64,000 nucleotides of DNA from Flavobacteriaceae bacterium (GCA_016780245.1 JADHME010000002.1:1-64000), one strand, 5' to 3'. Positions 45,246 to 56,661 are shown, counted from the first letter of the stretch. The notes: a model not told the origin generated them from the letters alone. Program-made: numbers and translations.

Positions 45246-45766
45246 CCTTTAAATACTTTATCAAGAGAAATACCTCTTTGTTTTGAAATCATTAACGGAC
45301 TTCTTAAATTAAGTAGTGCGTCAAAGGTAGCTTTAACAACATTATGTGGATTTGAGGATCCCTGAGATTTAGAAAGTACATTTTGAACACCAACAGCTTC
45401 TAAAACAGTTCTTACTGCACCACCAGCAATTACCCCCGTACCTTCAGTTGCAGGCTTAATAAATACTTTAGCACCTCCAAATTTACCTTTTTGCTCATGT
45501 GGAAGTGTTCCGTTATCAATTGGAATCCTTACTAAATTTTTCTTTGCATCTTCAACAGCTTTAGAAATTGCAATTGTAACTTCTTTTGCTTTTCCAAGAC
45601 CGTGTCCAACAACACCATTTTCATCACCTACCACAACAATAGCAGAGAATCCAAAAGCCCTACCACCTTTAGTCACTTTAGTTACTCTTTGAATACCTAC
45701 AAGTCTATCTTTAAGATCTAATCCAGCAGGTTTTACAAGTTCGACGTTTTTATAATTTTTATACAT
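45242..45766 (-). CDS. rpsE: 30S ribosomal protein S5 (uS5)
   Basis: The 174-residue protein contains the double-stranded-RNA-binding-like domain with [20 protein letters not shown] and [12 protein letters not shown], and the C-terminal [20 protein letters not shown]5 affects decoding accuracy and helicase action at the mRNA entry. It overlaps rpmD by four bases. Confidence 0.98.
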   Translation of the reverse strand: MYKNYKNVELVKPAGLDLKDRLVGIQRVTKVTKGGRAFGFSAIVVVGDENGVVGHGLGKAKEVTIAISKAVEDAKKNLVRIPIDNGTLPHEQKGKFGGAKVFIKPATEGTGVIAGGAVRTVLEAVGVQNVLSKSQGSSNPHNVVKATFDALLNLRSPLMISKQRGISLDKVFKG

Positions 45767-45768
45767 AA

Positions 45769-46128
45769 TTAAAATTTAAGTCCACCTTCCCTTGCACCTT
45801 CAGCAAGTGATTTAACTCTTCCATGATAAAGGTAACCACCTCTATCAAATTTTATTTTTTTAATACCTTTTTTAACAGCTTTTTCAGCAAGTATCTTACC
45901 GACATTAAATGAAACATCCATGTTAGTCTCTAATTTTAAATCAGTGATAGACTTGTCACGAGAAGAAGATTGCATTAAAGTCTTTCCACTAACATCGTCG
46001 ATTAACTGGCAATAAATTTCTTTGTTACTTCTAAATACAGATAATCTAGGAGAATCTGATGTACCTGAAATCACTTTCTTAATTCTTTGTCTAATTCTAT
46101 TTCTTCTGTATGTCTTAGTATTTCCCAT
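45769..46128 (-). CDS. rplR: 50S ribosomal protein L18 (uL18)
   Basis: The 119-residue protein has [38 protein letters not shown] and the C-terminal [20 protein letters not shown] that binds 5S rRNA. It sits one base after rplF. Confidence 0.98.
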   Translation of the reverse strand: MGNTKTYRRNRIRQRIKKVISGTSDSPRLSVFRSNKEIYCQLIDDVSGKTLMQSSSRDKSITDLKLETNMDVSFNVGKILAEKAVKKGIKKIKFDRGGYLYHGRVKSLAEGAREGGLKF

Positions 46129-46129
46129 A

Positions 46130-46672
46130 TTAAGCTGATTTACCTGCTTTTCTTCTTATTTGTTCACCAACGAACTTAATACCTTTTCCTTTGTAAGGCT
46201 CTGGCTTTCTAAAAGAACGAATTTTAGCAGCAACATGACCTACTAGTTGCTTGTCCATTGATGTAAGTTTAATAATTGGATTTTGTCCTTTTTCATTAAT
46301 AGCTTCGACTTTAACCTCTGGAGCTATATCCAATACAATCGTGTGAGAAAACCCAAGTGAAAGATCTAATTTTTGACCAGAATTGCTTGCTCTGTAACCA
46401 ACCCCAACTAGTTCAAGTTCTTTTGTAAAACCTTCTGAAACTCCAGTTACCATATTTGCAACTAGTGATCTGTATAATCCATGCTTTGATTTGTGATCCT
46501 TAGATTCAGAATTTCTTTTTACTAGAATTGTATTATCTGATATATCAAAGCTAACTCCATCAAAAACTTGAGACATTTCACCATTTTTACCATTGACAGT
46601 AATAACATTATTATTAACGTTTACTGAAACACCTTCTGGAATACTTATTGGATTATTTCCTATTCTTGACAT
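46130..46672 (-). CDS. rplF: 50S ribosomal protein L6 (uL6)
   Basis: The 180-residue protein starts MSRIGNNPISIPEGVSV and ends with the RNA-binding block PEPYKGKGIKFVGEQIRRKAGKS. Two duplicated domains are apparent from length and layout. It is part of the spc order S8-L6-L18. Confidence 0.98.
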   Translation of the reverse strand: MSRIGNNPISIPEGVSVNVNNNVITVNGKNGEMSQVFDGVSFDISDNTILVKRNSESKDHKSKHGLYRSLVANMVTGVSEGFTKELELVGVGYRASNSGQKLDLSLGFSHTIVLDIAPEVKVEAINEKGQNPIIKLTSMDKQLVGHVAAKIRSFRKPEPYKGKGIKFVGEQIRRKAGKSA

Positions 46673-46682
46673 AACTTATATT

Positions 46683-47084
46683 TTAAAATACATAACAGAT
46701 TAATTCACCCCCAATATTCTGGCTAGCAGCTTGCTTCCCTGTCATAACACCTTTTGATGTAGAAACTATTGATATTCCCAAACCATTTAAAATTCTTGGG
46801 AATTCTTGAGAATTAGAGTATTTTCTCAAACCAGGCTTACTAATTCTTTGTATTTCTTTAATTACAGGCTCTTTAGAAATTGAATCGTACTTCAAAGCAA
46901 TTTTTATACTACCTTGATTGTTTTTTGTTTCCTCGAACTTATAACTAAGAATGTAACCTTGATCAAAAAGTATTTTTGTGATATCCTTCTTAATATTAGA
47001 TGAAGGTATGTCAACAACTTTATGACCTGCCATGCTGGCATTTCTAATTCTAGTTAAATAATCTGCAATAGTGTCTGTATACAT
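46683..47084 (-). CDS. rpsH: 30S ribosomal protein S8 (uS8)
   Basis: The 133-residue protein has DTIADYLTRIRNASMAGHKV, the RISKPGLRKYSN block and the conserved GLGISIVSTSKGVMTGKQA. S8 is a primary 16S rRNA binder, and in E. coli it also represses this part of the operon; whether it does so here is not visible. Confidence 0.98.
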   Translation of the reverse strand: MYTDTIADYLTRIRNASMAGHKVVDIPSSNIKKDITKILFDQGYILSYKFEETKNNQGSIKIALKYDSISKEPVIKEIQRISKPGLRKYSNSQEFPRILNGLGISIVSTSKGVMTGKQAASQNIGGELICYVF

Positions 47085-47094
47085 AATCTTTAAT

Positions 47095-47364
47095 TTACCA
47101 ACTTGCTTTAGTTACTCCTGGGATTAAACCTTTATTAGCCATTTCTCTAAACATAACTCTAGAAACCCCAAATTGCCTTATATATCCTTTTGGTCTTCCA
47201 GTAAGTTTACATCGGTTATGTAATCTAATAGGTGAAGCATTTTTAGGAAGTTTTTGAAGACCCACATAATCTTTTGCATCTTTTAGTGCTTGCCTTTTTG
47301 CAGCATATTTTGCAACTATACGTTGTCTTTTTCTTTCCCTAGCTTTCATTGATTCTTTTGCCAT
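47095..47364 (-). CDS. rpsN: 30S ribosomal protein S14 (uS14), zinc-free type
   Basis: The 89-residue protein is the long form without the CxxC zinc pairs. It reads [20 protein letters not shown] and ends with [42 protein letters not shown]. It is six bases upstream of the promoter-distal S8 context and follows rplE as usual. Confidence 0.97.
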   Translation of the reverse strand: MAKESMKARERKRQRIVAKYAAKRQALKDAKDYVGLQKLPKNASPIRLHNRCKLTGRPKGYIRQFGVSRVMFREMANKGLIPGVTKASW

Positions 47365-47369
47365 AATTC

Positions 47370-47918
47370 TTATTTTTTAAATGGTAATCCTAAATCTGTT
47401 AATAATGCTTGAGCCTCTTTATCAGAGTTTGTACTTGTAACAAAGGTTATATCCATACCTGCAATCTTATTTACTCTATCGATGTTTATCTCAGGAAATA
47501 TAATTTGTTCTCTAATTCCAAGATTGTAATTTCCTCTCCCATCAAATCCTTTGGGGTTTATACCTTGGAAATCTCTAACCCTAGGAAGAGCAATAGTAAT
47601 AAGCCTATCAAGAAATTCATACATTCTCTCACCTCTTAATGTTACTTTAGCTCCAATTGGAGATCCTTTACGAAGCTTAAATGAAGCAACATCCTTCTTT
47701 GATAGAGTTGCAATAGCTTTTTGACCTGAGATAAGTGTTAATTCCTCAACAGCATGATCTACAAGTTTTTTATCACTAACTGCAGCACCAACTCCTCTAG
47801 AAATAACAATTTTTTCTAAAACTGGAACCTGCATTATGTTATCCAACTGAAGTTTGTCTTTTAATTCATTAACGATCTTGTTAGAGTAATCTTCTTTAAG
47901 TCTTGGTGTATAGCTCAT
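47370..47918 (-). CDS. rplE: 50S ribosomal protein L5 (uL5)
   Basis: The 182-residue protein has [44 protein letters not shown] and [17 protein letters not shown], all standard L5. It binds 5S rRNA with L18. It is two bases after rplX. Confidence 0.98.
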   Translation of the reverse strand: MSYTPRLKEDYSNKIVNELKDKLQLDNIMQVPVLEKIVISRGVGAAVSDKKLVDHAVEELTLISGQKAIATLSKKDVASFKLRKGSPIGAKVTLRGERMYEFLDRLITIALPRVRDFQGINPKGFDGRGNYNLGIREQIIFPEINIDRVNKIAGMDITFVTSTNSDKEAQALLTDLGLPFKK

Positions 47919-47920
47919 TT

Positions 47921-48232
47921 TTAGATTATTTCTTTAGATTTTTTAGATATCCTAACTTTTTTTCCATCCTCAACTTTATAACCTACCCTAGTTTTCTCAC
48001 CATCCTTAGTCATTAATGATAAATTAGAAATATTAATAGGTAGCTGTTTCTCAACTATACCACCTTTAGGATTCTCAGAGTTTGGCTTAGTATGTCTTTT
48101 AACTGTATTAACGCCTTCGACAATTGCTTTATTTGAGTTATAAAGGATTTTAAGGACTGTACCTTTAGCTCCTTTATTCTCTCCGGCAATAACTAATACT
48201 TGATCTCCTTTTTTTATTTTTATTTTATTCAT
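47921..48232 (-). CDS. rplX: 50S ribosomal protein L24 (uL24)
   Basis: The KOW-type protein reads [21 protein letters not shown], with [12 protein letters not shown] and the [16 protein letters not shown] block. The track starts at a TTG three codons upstream; the ATG at 48232 gives the normal L24 start and 103 residues. Confidence 0.96.
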   Translation of the reverse strand: MNKIKIKKGDQVLVIAGENKGAKGTVLKILYNSNKAIVEGVNTVKRHTKPNSENPKGGIVEKQLPINISNLSLMTKDGEKTRVGYKVEDGKKVRISKKSKEII

Positions 48233-48243
48233 CACATTCAATA

Positions 48244-48612
48244 TTATAAAACTTCAGGTGCAAGAGATACTATTTTCATAAATTGCTTATCTCTTAATTC
48301 TCTAGCCACAGGGCCGAATACTCTAGTTCCTCTCATCTCTCCTGTTTGAGATAATAAAACACAAGCATTTTCATCGAATCTAATGTAAGATCCATCATTT
48401 CTTCTAACTTCTTTTTTTGTTCTAACAACTACCGCAATTGAAACTTGACCTTTTTTTACAGTTCCATTTGGAGTAGCATCTTTAACAGTTACAACAATTT
48501 TATCACCTAGTCTGGCATACCTTCTTTTCGTTCCACCTAAAACTCTTATAGTTAGAACTTCTTTTGCTCCAGTATTATCTGCTACCTTAAGTCTTGATTC
48601 TTGTTGTACCAT
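48244..48612 (-). CDS. rplN: 50S ribosomal protein L14 (uL14)
   Basis: The 122-residue protein has [20 protein letters not shown], the RKEV-like [20 protein letters not shown] block and the [20 protein letters not shown] end, matching L14 throughout. It lies one base after rpsQ. Confidence 0.98.
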   Translation of the reverse strand: MVQQESRLKVADNTGAKEVLTIRVLGGTKRRYARLGDKIVVTVKDATPNGTVKKGQVSIAVVVRTKKEVRRNDGSYIRFDENACVLLSQTGEMRGTRVFGPVARELRDKQFMKIVSLAPEVL

Positions 48613-48613
48613 T

Positions 48614-48871
48614 TTATTTTGCTCTTTCTATTATTTCTACAATTCTCCACTTTTTTGTCTTACTCATTGGTCTAGTCTCCATAATTTTTACAGTATCTCC
48701 TTCATTACAATCATTCTTTTCATCGTGTGCAACGTACTTTTTTGTTTTTAAGACAAACTTTCCATACACAGGATGCTTTACTTTTTTAACCTCTGAAACA
48801 ACAACAGACTTATCCATTTTATCAGATGAAACAATTCCAATTCTTTCTTTTCTTAAACTTCTAGTTGACAT
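48614..48871 (-). CDS. rpsQ: 30S ribosomal protein S17 (uS17)
   Basis: The 85-residue OB-fold protein has [40 protein letters not shown] and [20 protein letters not shown]. It directly follows rpmC with no spacer. Confidence 0.98.
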   Translation of the reverse strand: MSTRSLRKERIGIVSSDKMDKSVVVSEVKKVKHPVYGKFVLKTKKYVAHDEKNDCNEGDTVKIMETRPMSKTKKWRIVEIIERAK

Positions 48872-49063
48872 TTAATCTTGTTTTTTTTCGTTTAATATTG
48901 TTTTTAACTTAGCTATCTGTCTTCTTAAAATTTTAATTTCAAGAGGATTTTCAATAGTTTGAACTGAGTTATTGAATTTAAGTTGTGATAATTTTTTTGA
49001 TGTATCAGTCAGCTTTTCGTTTAACTCGTCAATGGTCATATTTCTAATTTCAGTTATCTTCAT
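48872..49063 (-). CDS. rpmC: 50S ribosomal protein L29 (uL29)
   Basis: The 63-residue helical protein has ITEIRNMTIDELNEKLTDTS and the IRRxIAR-like block ILRRQIAKLKTIL. It sits at the nascent-chain exit. The start is in the TAATTATG context, two bases after rplP. Confidence 0.97.
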   Translation of the reverse strand: MKITEIRNMTIDELNEKLTDTSKKLSQLKFNNSVQTIENPLEIKILRRQIAKLKTILNEKKQD

Positions 49064-49065
49064 AA

Positions 49066-49485
49066 TTATCCTTCAAAATCTCTTGCTACTATAAACTTCG
49101 TTTTAACAGGCAGTTTTTGTGCAGCTAATCTTAATGCCTCTTTAGCAACTGCAATTGGTACACCAGATGCTTCAAAAAGAACTCTTCCGGGCTTTACAAC
49201 TGCAACAAAATATTCAGGAGCACCCTTACCTTTACCCATCCTAACCTCAAGGGGTTTTTTTGTAATTGGTTTATCTGGGAAAATTTTAATCCAAAGCTGA
49301 CCTTCTCTTTTCATGTATCTTGTAGCAGCAATCCTAGCAGCCTCTATCTGTCTTGAAGTTAAAAACTTAGACTCTAAAGATTTAATTCCAAACATACCAT
49401 TAGATAGTCTATGTCCTCTCTGGGACAAACCTTTCATTCGGCCTTTCTGAGCTTTTCTGTATTTAGTTCTTTTTGGTGTTAACAT
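49066..49485 (-). CDS. rplP: 50S ribosomal protein L16 (uL16)
   Basis: The 139-residue protein starts [20 protein letters not shown] and has the [20 protein letters not shown] and [20 protein letters not shown] blocks near the A-site tRNA. It follows rpsC after six bases. Confidence 0.98.
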   Translation of the reverse strand: MLTPKRTKYRKAQKGRMKGLSQRGHRLSNGMFGIKSLESKFLTSRQIEAARIAATRYMKREGQLWIKIFPDKPITKKPLEVRMGKGKGAPEYFVAVVKPGRVLFEASGVPIAVAKEALRLAAQKLPVKTKFIVARDFEG

Positions 49486-49491
49486 ATCTAA

Positions 49492-50202
49492 TTAACTTTT
49501 TCTTTCTCTTTGTCTATTATTCTTCTTAGAATTACCAGAAGACTTTTTCATTCCCACTAATGGAGATAATTCTCTTTTTCCATATACTTCACCTTTCATT
49601 ATCCAAACCTTAATTCCAAGTCTACCATAAGTAGTATGAGCTTCAACTATAGCATAGTCAATATCCGCCCTAAAAGTAGAAAGAGGAATTCGACCTTCTT
49701 TATATGACTCTGACCTAGCCATTTCTGCACCATTCAGTCTTCCTGATATTTGAATTTTAATACCTTCAGCATTCATTCTCATTGCTGCAGCAATAGCCAT
49801 TTTTATTGCTCTTCTAAAGGAAATTCTATTCTCAATTTGTCTTGCAATACTGTTACCTACAAGGAAGGAGTCTAATTCAGGTCTTTTAATTTCATGTATG
49901 TTGAGCTGAACGTCTTTTGAGGTAATCTTTTTTAATTCCTCTTTTAATTTATCAACTTCTTGACCAGCTTTACCAATTATAATTCCAGGTCTAGCTGTAG
50001 TAATAGTAATGATTATTGACTTAAGTGTTCTTTCAATTATTATGCTTGAAACACTAGCACGTGAAAGTCTTGCATAAATATACTTTCTAATCTTATCATC
50101 TTCTGCAAGCTTATCTCCATAATCTCTTCCTCCATACCAGTTAGAATCCCAGCCTCTAATAATACCTAATCTATTTCCTATTGGATTTGTTTTTTGTCCC
50201 AT
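49492..50202 (-). CDS. rpsC: 30S ribosomal protein S3 (uS3)
   Basis: The 236-residue protein has [20 protein letters not shown], a KH domain with [20 protein letters not shown], and the C-terminal [20 protein letters not shown]. The end is lysine- and asparagine-rich ([16 protein letters not shown]). It starts directly after rplV. Confidence 0.98.
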   Translation of the reverse strand: MGQKTNPIGNRLGIIRGWDSNWYGGRDYGDKLAEDDKIRKYIYARLSRASVSSIIIERTLKSIIITITTARPGIIIGKAGQEVDKLKEELKKITSKDVQLNIHEIKRPELDSFLVGNSIARQIENRISFRRAIKMAIAAAMRMNAEGIKIQISGRLNGAEMARSESYKEGRIPLSTFRADIDYAIVEAHTTYGRLGIKVWIMKGEVYGKRELSPLVGMKKSSGNSKKNNRQRERKS

Positions 50203-50604
50203 TTAATTTATTGTTTTTGATGAAAGTATTAATGTTACATGATTAGATCTTTTTCTAATTCTATGAGCTCTACCCTGAGGAGCTGTCCTTATTCTTTTGA
50301 GCATACCAGCACTATCAACTCTAATCTCTTTGACAAACAGCTGAGCTGAGTCTATATCAGCATTTTCATTCTTAAGTTGCCAATTAGAAATTGCTGAGAC
50401 AAGAAGCTTTTCTAATCTTCTTGAAGCCTCCTTTGGACTAAATTTTAAAATAGATAGAGCGCTTGAGATATCTTCACCTCTTATTTGATCAGCTACTAAT
50501 CGCATCTTTCTAGGAGAAGTAGGGCAATTATTAAGTTTAGCAAATGCTAAGTCTTTCTTTACCTCTTTTATTTTCTCTGCGCTATTTCTTTTTCTTGAAC
50601 CCAT
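50203..50604 (-). CDS. rplV: 50S ribosomal protein L22 (uL22)
   Basis: The 133-residue protein has [20 protein letters not shown] and, at the end, the tunnel-lining hairpin region [20 protein letters not shown]. Its ATG overlaps the rpsS stop in TAATG, which implies coupled translation. Confidence 0.98.
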   Translation of the reverse strand: MGSRKRNSAEKIKEVKKDLAFAKLNNCPTSPRKMRLVADQIRGEDISSALSILKFSPKEASRRLEKLLVSAISNWQLKNENADIDSAQLFVKEIRVDSAGMLKRIRTAPQGRAHRIRKRSNHVTLILSSKTIN

Positions 50605-50870
50605 TATCTTTTATTTCCAGAATGTCCTCTAAAGGATCTTGTCGGAGAAAACTCTCCTAGTTTATGACCAACCATATTTTCTGTTATATAAACAGGAATA
50701 AATTGTCTACCATTATGAACGGCAATAGTCTGTCCAACAAAGTCAGGAATAATCATAGAAGATCTTGACCATGTTTTAATAACAGTTTTTTTATTATCCT
50801 CTAAATTCTTGTTAACCTTCTTTAGAAGGCTAAGATGAACATATGGTCCTTTTTTTAATGATCTAGACAT
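50604..50870 (-). CDS. rpsS: 30S ribosomal protein S19 (uS19)
   Basis: The 88-residue protein starts [20 protein letters not shown] and contains [20 protein letters not shown] and [20 protein letters not shown]. It follows rplB after six bases. Confidence 0.98.
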   Translation of the reverse strand: MSRSLKKGPYVHLSLLKKVNKNLEDNKKTVIKTWSRSSMIIPDFVGQTIAVHNGRQFIPVYITENMVGHKLGEFSPTRSFRGHSGNKR

Positions 50871-50876
50871 ACTTTT

Positions 50877-51701
50877 TTATTTTTTTCTTCTTTCAATAAT
50901 AAATTTTGAAGATGCTTTCTTCTTCGATCTTGTTCTATATCCTTTTGCAGGAATACCTTTTTTAGACCTAGGATGACCACCGGATGCTTTTCCTTCACCT
51001 CCACCCATTGGATGGTCAACAGGGTTCATAGCAACAGGTCTAGTTCTTGGTCTAATACCTAACCATCTCTTTCTACCTGCTTTTCCTGATGATACTAACT
51101 GGTTATCTGAATTAGAGACAGCACCTATTGTGGCATAACATGTATTTAATATCAACCTTGTCTCTCCAGAAGGTAACTTGATTGTAACATACTTACCGTC
51201 TTTAGCCATTAACTGGGCAAATGATCCAGCACTTCTAGAAATGCTAGCACCTTTTCCTGGATTAAGCTCAATACACGAAATTATTGTACCAAGAGGAATT
51301 TTACTTACAGGCATCGCGTTACCAATTTCAGGTGTTGCTTTGTCACCAGACATAACACTTTGTCCAACTTTTAAACCATTTTGAGCAATAATGTATCTCT
51401 TCTCACCATCTTTATATTCTACTAGAGAGATAAATGCAGTTCTGTTAGGATCATATTCAATAGATTTAACCTCAGCAATTACATCAAACTTATCTCTTTT
51501 GAAATCAATAATTCTATATCTTCTTTTATGACCACCACCACGGTACTTACTTGTCATTTTACCATGGTTATTTCTACCACCAGTTCTCTTTTTTGTAGTT
51601 AGTAAAGACTTTTCAGGTTTATCTGTTGTGATGGCATCAAATCCATTTACAATTCTGAATCTCTGCGAGGGTGTTACTGGTTTTAATTTTCTTACAGGCA
51701 T
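50877..51701 (-). CDS. rplB: 50S ribosomal protein L2 (uL2)
   Basis: The 274-residue protein has [40 protein letters not shown] and the conserved C-terminal loop [20 protein letters not shown] near the peptidyl transferase centre. The start is in the TAATTATG context. Confidence 0.98.
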   Translation of the reverse strand: MPVRKLKPVTPSQRFRIVNGFDAITTDKPEKSLLTTKKRTGGRNNHGKMTSKYRGGGHKRRYRIIDFKRDKFDVIAEVKSIEYDPNRTAFISLVEYKDGEKRYIIAQNGLKVGQSVMSGDKATPEIGNAMPVSKIPLGTIISCIELNPGKGASISRSAGSFAQLMAKDGKYVTIKLPSGETRLILNTCYATIGAVSNSDNQLVSSGKAGRKRWLGIRPRTRPVAMNPVDHPMGGGEGKASGGHPRSKKGIPAKGYRTRSKKKASSKFIIERRKK

Positions 51702-51703
51702 AA

Positions 51704-51994
51704 TTATAGATTAGCGAAGAAGTCAATTCTATCTCCTTCAGATATTTTTACTACCGCTTTCTTGTATGAACCTTTCTTACTATTTTGAATACCTCTTTTG
51801 GTATATCTAGTTCTAGACTCTGCTCCATATATCATGGTTCTTACTTTCTTTACTGAAACTCCATAAGAAGATTCAACTGCTTTTTTAATTTCAACTTTAT
51901 TAGCATTCTTAGACACAAGAAAAGTGTAAGTATTTCTTAGTTCACTTTCGTTGGATGCTTTTTCAGTTAATATTGGTTTTATAAGTATATCCAT
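51704..51994 (-). CDS. rplW: 50S ribosomal protein L23 (uL23)
   Basis: The 96-residue protein has [40 protein letters not shown] and [10 protein letters not shown], the usual L23 blocks. It forms a docking site for trigger factor and SRP at the exit. It follows rplD after eight bases. Confidence 0.97.
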   Translation of the reverse strand: MDILIKPILTEKASNESELRNTYTFLVSKNANKVEIKKAVESSYGVSVKKVRTMIYGAESRTRYTKRGIQNSKKGSYKKAVVKISEGDRIDFFANL

Positions 51995-52002
51995 AATATA
52001 AT

Positions 52003-52629
52003 TTATTTCAAGGTTGATTCTATTCCCTCAACCGCACTTTCTAAAATCAAGATGTTATTTGCATCAGTAATTTCATAAGTGTTTAATTCTGAGTTAATTA
52101 TAACTTTAGAATTTTTAATGTTTCTTGATGATAAATAAATGTTATTATTAATTTCATTTATTACCAATAATGTCTTTTTTGATTCCAATCCAAATGCTTT
52201 GATAATTTTCAAATAATCAGAAGTTTTTGGATTTGATAGCTTGAAATCCTCTAATATTAATATCTCATTATTTTTCACCTTGTAGGCTAATGCAGATTTT
52301 CTAGCAAGCTTTTTTACCTTTTTATTTATTTTTTGATAATAAGATCTAGGTCTTGGGCCAAATATTGTACCACCTCCTCTAAATAATGGGTTTTTAATAC
52401 TTCCAGCCCTAGCAGTACCTGTACCTTTTTGCTTTTTTATCTTTCTAGTACTTCCTGCAATCTCAGCTCTTTCCTTTGACTTATGAAGACCTTTTCTATT
52501 GTTTGCAAGATATTGTTTAACATCAAGATAAATAGCATGATCATTTGGCTCAATACCAAATATAGCTTTGTCAAGCTTAATTTTTTTATCAGTTTCTTTA
52601 CCCTTTATGTTATGTACTTTAAGCTCCAT
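52003..52629 (-). CDS. rplD: 50S ribosomal protein L4 (uL4)
   Basis: The 208-residue protein has the tunnel loop GSTRKIKKQKGTGTARAGSI followed by RGGGTIFGPRPRSYYQKINK. In E. coli L4 also controls the S10 operon; nothing here shows whether it does so. Its ATG overlaps the rplC stop (TAATG). Confidence 0.98.
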   Translation of the reverse strand: MELKVHNIKGKETDKKIKLDKAIFGIEPNDHAIYLDVKQYLANNRKGLHKSKERAEIAGSTRKIKKQKGTGTARAGSIKNPLFRGGGTIFGPRPRSYYQKINKKVKKLARKSALAYKVKNNEILILEDFKLSNPKTSDYLKIIKAFGLESKKTLLVINEINNNIYLSSRNIKNSKVIINSELNTYEITDANNILILESAVEGIESTLK

Positions 52630-53243
52630 TATTTTCTAACTGTTATATATGAGTTGTTATGACCAGGAACACTTCCCTTTACAATTAAAATATTATCCTC
52701 CGACATTACTTTAACAACTTTTAAATTCAATACCTTAACTTTTGAATTTCCTGTTTGACCAGCCATTCTCATTCCTTTAAATACTCTTGAAGGATCAGAA
52801 CCAGCACCAATAGAACCTGGAGCTCTCATCCTGTTATGCTGACCATGTGTTGAATCACCTACACCAGCAAATCCGTGTCTTTTAACAACACCTTGAAAAC
52901 CTTTACCCTTTGTTATACCAGAAATATCTACAAACTCTCCTTCAACAAAATGATCAACAGTTATCTTATCTCCCAATTTAAAGTCACCATTGAATCCCTT
53001 GAACTCGACAAGTTTATTCATAGGTTTAGATTTGCTTTTCTTGAATTGACCTTCATATGACTTAGTAGTATTTTTGATTTTTTCATCAAATCCAAGCTGA
53101 AAAGAAAAATAGCCATCTTTATCATCAGTTTTAATTTGAGTAATAGTACAAGGTCCTACCTGAAGTATAGTACAAGGAATGTTCTTACCACTTTCGTCGT
53201 AAATACTAGTCATTCCTATTTTTTTTCCAATTATACCTGACAT
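52629..53243 (-). CDS. rplC: 50S ribosomal protein L3 (uL3)
   Basis: The 204-residue protein has [40 protein letters not shown] and [20 protein letters not shown] followed by QTGN, which includes the glutamine that is methylated in E. coli. It follows rpsJ after five bases. Confidence 0.98.
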   Translation of the reverse strand: MSGIIGKKIGMTSIYDESGKNIPCTILQVGPCTITQIKTDDKDGYFSFQLGFDEKIKNTTKSYEGQFKKSKSKPMNKLVEFKGFNGDFKLGDKITVDHFVEGEFVDISGITKGKGFQGVVKRHGFAGVGDSTHGQHNRMRAPGSIGAGSDPSRVFKGMRMAGQTGNSKVKVLNLKVVKVMSEDNILIVKGSVPGHNNSYITVRK

Positions 53244-53248
53244 AATGA

Positions 53249-53554
53249 TTACACTTTAATTTCAACTTCAACTCCACTAGGAAGCTCTAACTTCATTAGA
53301 GCATCTACAGTTTTTGATGAAGAACTATATATATCTAATAGCCTTTTATAAGAACACAGTTTAAATTGCTCTCTTGATTTTTTATTTACATGAGGAGATC
53401 TAAGAACAGTAAAAATCTTTTTGTGAGTTGGAAGAGGTATAGGTCCAGAAACAATAGCACCAGTATTCTTAACAGTCTTCACAATCTTGTCAGCAGACTT
53501 GTCAACTAAGTTGTAGTCGTAAGATTTTAATTTTATTCTAATTTTCTGACTCAT
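53249..53554 (-). CDS. rpsJ: 30S ribosomal protein S10 (uS10)
   Basis: The 101-residue protein has [40 protein letters not shown] and the [20 protein letters not shown] end. It directly follows fusA; the tuf gene found between them in many bacteria is absent. Confidence 0.98.
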   Translation of the reverse strand: MSQKIRIKLKSYDYNLVDKSADKIVKTVKNTGAIVSGPIPLPTHKKIFTVLRSPHVNKKSREQFKLCSYKRLLDIYSSSSKTVDALMKLELPSGVEVEIKV

Positions 53555-53564
53555 AATTTATTTT

Positions 53565-55694
53565 TTATTCTGTTGTATTTCCTCTTATTTCAGAAATAAC
53601 AGTTTCTGATATATTAGAAGGAGTTTCTGCATAATGAGAAAATTCCATTGTTGAAGTTGCTCTACCTGATGATAGAGTTCTTAATGATGTAACATATCCA
53701 AACATTTCAGATAATGGAACCTCACCTTTCACAACTTTTGCTCCTGCTCTATCATCCATAGAGTTAACCTGACCTCTTCTCCTATTTAAATCTCCTACTA
53801 TATCACCCATATTCTCTTCTGGAGTAATAACTTCTAATTTCATTATAGGCTCCATAATAACCGCTTTTGCAGCTTTAGCTGCTACCTTAAATGCAATTTT
53901 TGCAGCAAGTTCAAAAGAAAGTGAATCAGAATCTACAGGGTGGAAAGAACCATCCTCAAGAGTTACCTTCATAGAATCAACTTCAAATCCAGCAAGAGGA
54001 CCATTTTTCATTGAATCCTTAAATCCTTTTTCAACAGATGGAATATACTCTCTAGGGATATTTCCACCTTTAATTAAGTTTACAAATTCAAGACCAGATT
54101 TACCTTGTTCACCTGGTTCAATTGTAAATACAATATCAGCAAATTTACCACGCCCTCCAGTTTGCTTTTTATAAACTTCCCTATGGCTTGCAGATTGAGT
54201 TAGAGCTTCTTTGTACTCAACTTGAGGTTGACCTTGATTAACTTCTACTTTAAACTCCCTTCTAAGTCTGTCAACAATAATATCTAGGTGTAACTCACCC
54301 ATACCTGAAATAACAGTCTGACCAGAGGCTTCATCAGTTTTTACTTGGAATGTTGGATCTTCCTCAGCAAGTTTTGAAAGGGCTAGCCCAAGCTTATCAA
54401 CATCAGCTTTTGTTTTTGGCTCAACAGCAACACCAATTACGGGATCAGGGAATACCATACTTTCCAGAATAATTGGGGCTTTTTCAAATGAAAGAGTATC
54501 ACCTGTTTTAATATCTTTAAATCCAACTGCCGCACCAATATCTCCAGCTTCGATAAAGTCAATAGCATTTTGCTTGTTGGAGTGCATTTGGTATATTCTT
54601 GAAATTCTTTCTCTGTCACCTGATCTGTTATTTAGGACATAAGAACCTGCATCAAGTCTTCCAGAATAAACTCTAAAGAAAGCAAGTCTTCCTACAAATG
54701 GATCAGTGGCAATTTTGAATGCTAGAGCAGAAAATGGTTCTGAAACCTTTGGTAATCTTGAAATTTCCTCTTCAGAATCTGGCTTAGTTCCAACAATTGC
54801 ATCTTTATCTTCAGGTGAAGGCAAATATCTACACACAGCGTCCAAAAGAAATTGAACACCTTTGTTTTTGAATGCTGAACCACAGATCATAGGAATTATA
54901 CTAATATCTTGTGTAGCAGCTCTAAGTGCATTATGAACTTCATCTTCAGTAATAGAGTCTGGATCATCGAAATATTTCTCAAGTAAATTTTCATCATATT
55001 CAGCAACAGCTTCAATCAGTTCACCTCTAAGTCTTTCAGCTTCTTCTTTTAAATCATCTGGAATGTCAACAACATCAAATGTTGATCCAAAATTATCCTC
55101 ATGCCAAACCATTGCAACATTCTTTACAAGGTCAACAATACCCTTGAAATCCTCTTCGTCACCAATATTAAGAACAATTGGTACTGCTTTTGAACCTAAC
55201 TTTTCAATTACTTGATTACAAACACCTAAGAAGTTTGAACCTTGTCTATCCATTTTGTTAACAAAGCCTATTCTAGGAACTTTATAATTATCAGCTAGCC
55301 TCCAATTTGTTTCAGACTGAGGCTCTACACCATCAACAGCTGAAAATAAAAAAACAAGACCATCAAGAACTCTTAATGATCTATTTACCTCAACTGTGAA
55401 ATCAACGTGACCTGGGGTGTCTATAATGTTGAAATGATATGATTTGGTTGAATCAATAGCATTACCTTGATCAGTTGGAAAATTCCAGTTACATGTTGTG
55501 GCTGCAGATGTAATTGTAATACCTCTTTCTTGTTCCTGTTCCATCCAATCCATAGTTGCTGCACCATCATGAACCTCACCAATTTTGTGACTTACTCCAG
55601 TGTAGAATAAAATTCTTTCAGTAGTGGTAGTTTTACCAGCATCAATGTGAGCTGCAATACCAATATTTCTTGTAAATTTTAAATCTCTTGCCAT
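53565..55694 (-). CDS. fusA: Elongation factor G
   Basis: EF-G drives translocation on the ribosome. The 709-residue protein has G1 [16 protein letters not shown], the switch region [14 protein letters not shown]3 DTPGHVDF and G4 NKMDRQG. Domains II to V follow, with [19 protein letters not shown] in domain III and [20 protein letters not shown] in domain V. It lies between rpsG and rpsJ in the str arrangement. Confidence 0.98.
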   Translation of the reverse strand: MARDLKFTRNIGIAAHIDAGKTTTTERILFYTGVSHKIGEVHDGAATMDWMEQEQERGITITSAATTCNWNFPTDQGNAIDSTKSYHFNIIDTPGHVDFTVEVNRSLRVLDGLVFLFSAVDGVEPQSETNWRLADNYKVPRIGFVNKMDRQGSNFLGVCNQVIEKLGSKAVPIVLNIGDEEDFKGIVDLVKNVAMVWHEDNFGSTFDVVDIPDDLKEEAERLRGELIEAVAEYDENLLEKYFDDPDSITEDEVHNALRAATQDISIIPMICGSAFKNKGVQFLLDAVCRYLPSPEDKDAIVGTKPDSEEEISRLPKVSEPFSALAFKIATDPFVGRLAFFRVYSGRLDAGSYVLNNRSGDRERISRIYQMHSNKQNAIDFIEAGDIGAAVGFKDIKTGDTLSFEKAPIILESMVFPDPVIGVAVEPKTKADVDKLGLALSKLAEEDPTFQVKTDEASGQTVISGMGELHLDIIVDRLRREFKVEVNQGQPQVEYKEALTQSASHREVYKKQTGGRGKFADIVFTIEPGEQGKSGLEFVNLIKGGNIPREYIPSVEKGFKDSMKNGPLAGFEVDSMKVTLEDGSFHPVDSDSLSFELAAKIAFKVAAKAAKAVIMEPIMKLEVITPEENMGDIVGDLNRRRGQVNSMDDRAGAKVVKGEVPLSEMFGYVTSLRTLSSGRATSTMEFSHYAETPSNISETVISEIRGNTTE

Positions 55695-55703
55695 AATAAT
55701 GTA

Positions 55704-56180
55704 TTAAAATCTGAAGTGTGAGAATGCTTTATTTGCTTCAGCCATTTTGTGAGTATCAACACGCTTTTTAACAGCAGCACCTTCTTCTTTAGCAGCTGCT
55801 AATATTTCTTGTGCAAGTTTAACAGCCATTGACTTTTCATTTCTTTTTCTTGAAGATGCTATAAGCCACTTCATAGCTAATGAAATTTTTCTATCAGGTC
55901 TAATGGGTGAAGGTATTTGAAATGTAGCTCCTCCTACTCTTCTGCTTCTAACTTCAACTTGTGGCATAACATTTGAAAGAGCATCTTTCCACAATTCAAG
56001 AGAGGTCTTTTCTTTATCTTCTTTTTTACTTTCAATAATTTCTATCGCATCATAGAAAATCTTATATGCTGTAGATTTTTTTCCCTGCTGCATAAGGTTA
56101 TTGACAAACCTTGTTACCAATTGGTCATTAAACTTTGGATCAGGAATAAGGTCTCTTTTCTTGGATTGTTTCTTTCTCAT
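55704..56180 (-). CDS. rpsG: 30S ribosomal protein S7 (uS7)
   Basis: The 158-residue protein has [20 protein letters not shown], the [20 protein letters not shown] block and the [17 protein letters not shown] end. S7 organises the head of the small subunit. It follows rpsL after six bases. Confidence 0.98.
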   Translation of the reverse strand: MRKKQSKKRDLIPDPKFNDQLVTRFVNNLMQQGKKSTAYKIFYDAIEIIESKKEDKEKTSLELWKDALSNVMPQVEVRSRRVGGATFQIPSPIRPDRKISLAMKWLIASSRKRNEKSMAVKLAQEILAAAKEEGAAVKKRVDTHKMAEANKAFSHFRF

Positions 56181-56186
56181 TATGGT

Positions 56187-56561
56187 TTATTTTTTTGGTT
56201 TTTTACCACCATACTTGGACCTTCGTTGCAGTCTCCCTTCCACACCAGCAGTGTCTAATGCTCCTCTGACAATATGGTATCTAACTCCAGGAAGATCTTT
56301 AACTCTACCTCCTCTTACCAAAACGATTGAGTGTTCTTGAAGATTGTGACCTTCACCTGGAATGTATGCATTGACTTCTTTTCCATTAGTAAGCCTAACC
56401 CTTGCTACTTTTCTCATAGCAGAATTTGGCTTTTTTGGAGTAGTAGTATATACCCTTGTACAAACTCCTCTTTTTTGAGGCGATTTATCAAGTGCAGCGG
56501 ACTTACTCTTTTTTGACTGTGAAGTCCTTCCTTTTCTAACTAATTGCGATATTGTCGGCAT
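56187..56561 (-). CDS. rpsL: 30S ribosomal protein S12 (uS12)
   Basis: The 124-residue protein has [40 protein letters not shown] and [20 protein letters not shown]. The lysines at the positions where streptomycin resistance changes arise (in TPKKPNS and RVKDLPG) are wild type. It is first in the 16.5-kb cluster that runs to rplQ. Confidence 0.98.
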   Translation of the reverse strand: MPTISQLVRKGRTSQSKKSKSAALDKSPQKRGVCTRVYTTTPKKPNSAMRKVARVRLTNGKEVNAYIPGEGHNLQEHSIVLVRGGRVKDLPGVRYHIVRGALDTAGVEGRLQRRSKYGGKKPKK

Positions 56562-56593
56562 ACAATAATTATTAAATTCCGTATTAAAGCGTG

Positions 56594-56601
56594 CAAATTT
56601 A
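56594..56601 (-). promoter_or_regulatory. -7 box of the rpsL-rplQ cluster
   Basis: The minus strand reads TAAATTTGCACGC, matching TAnnTTTG, 32 bases before the rpsL start. It is part of a 21-base block shared exactly with the rpmE2 promoter. The bases at -33 are AT-rich without a TTTG. No other convincing TAnnTTTG box was noticed within the cluster. Confidence 0.6.
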
Positions 56602-56615
56602 AAATTTTTTTTTGG

Positions 56616-56637
56616 TTATTGTATGTATTATTGCATG
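56616..56637. repeat. Direct repeat upstream of the rpsL promoter
   Basis: Two 10-base copies, TTATTGTATG and TTATTGCATG, differ at one base and start 12 bases apart. They lie just upstream of the rpsL -7 box, where an activator or the alpha subunit C-terminal domain could bind. That role is inference. Confidence 0.4.
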
Positions 56638-56661
56638 TTTTTTTTAAAAAAAACAATAATA
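56626..56661. repeat. Inverted repeat with T8A8 core between mnmA and rpsL
   Basis: TATTATTG and CAATAATA flank CATG and an eight-T/eight-A block, so almost the whole 36 bases can fold on itself. It begins three bases after the mnmA stop on the minus strand. It could end mnmA transcription without a GC stem, or be a bent-DNA element for the ribosomal promoter. Confidence 0.45.
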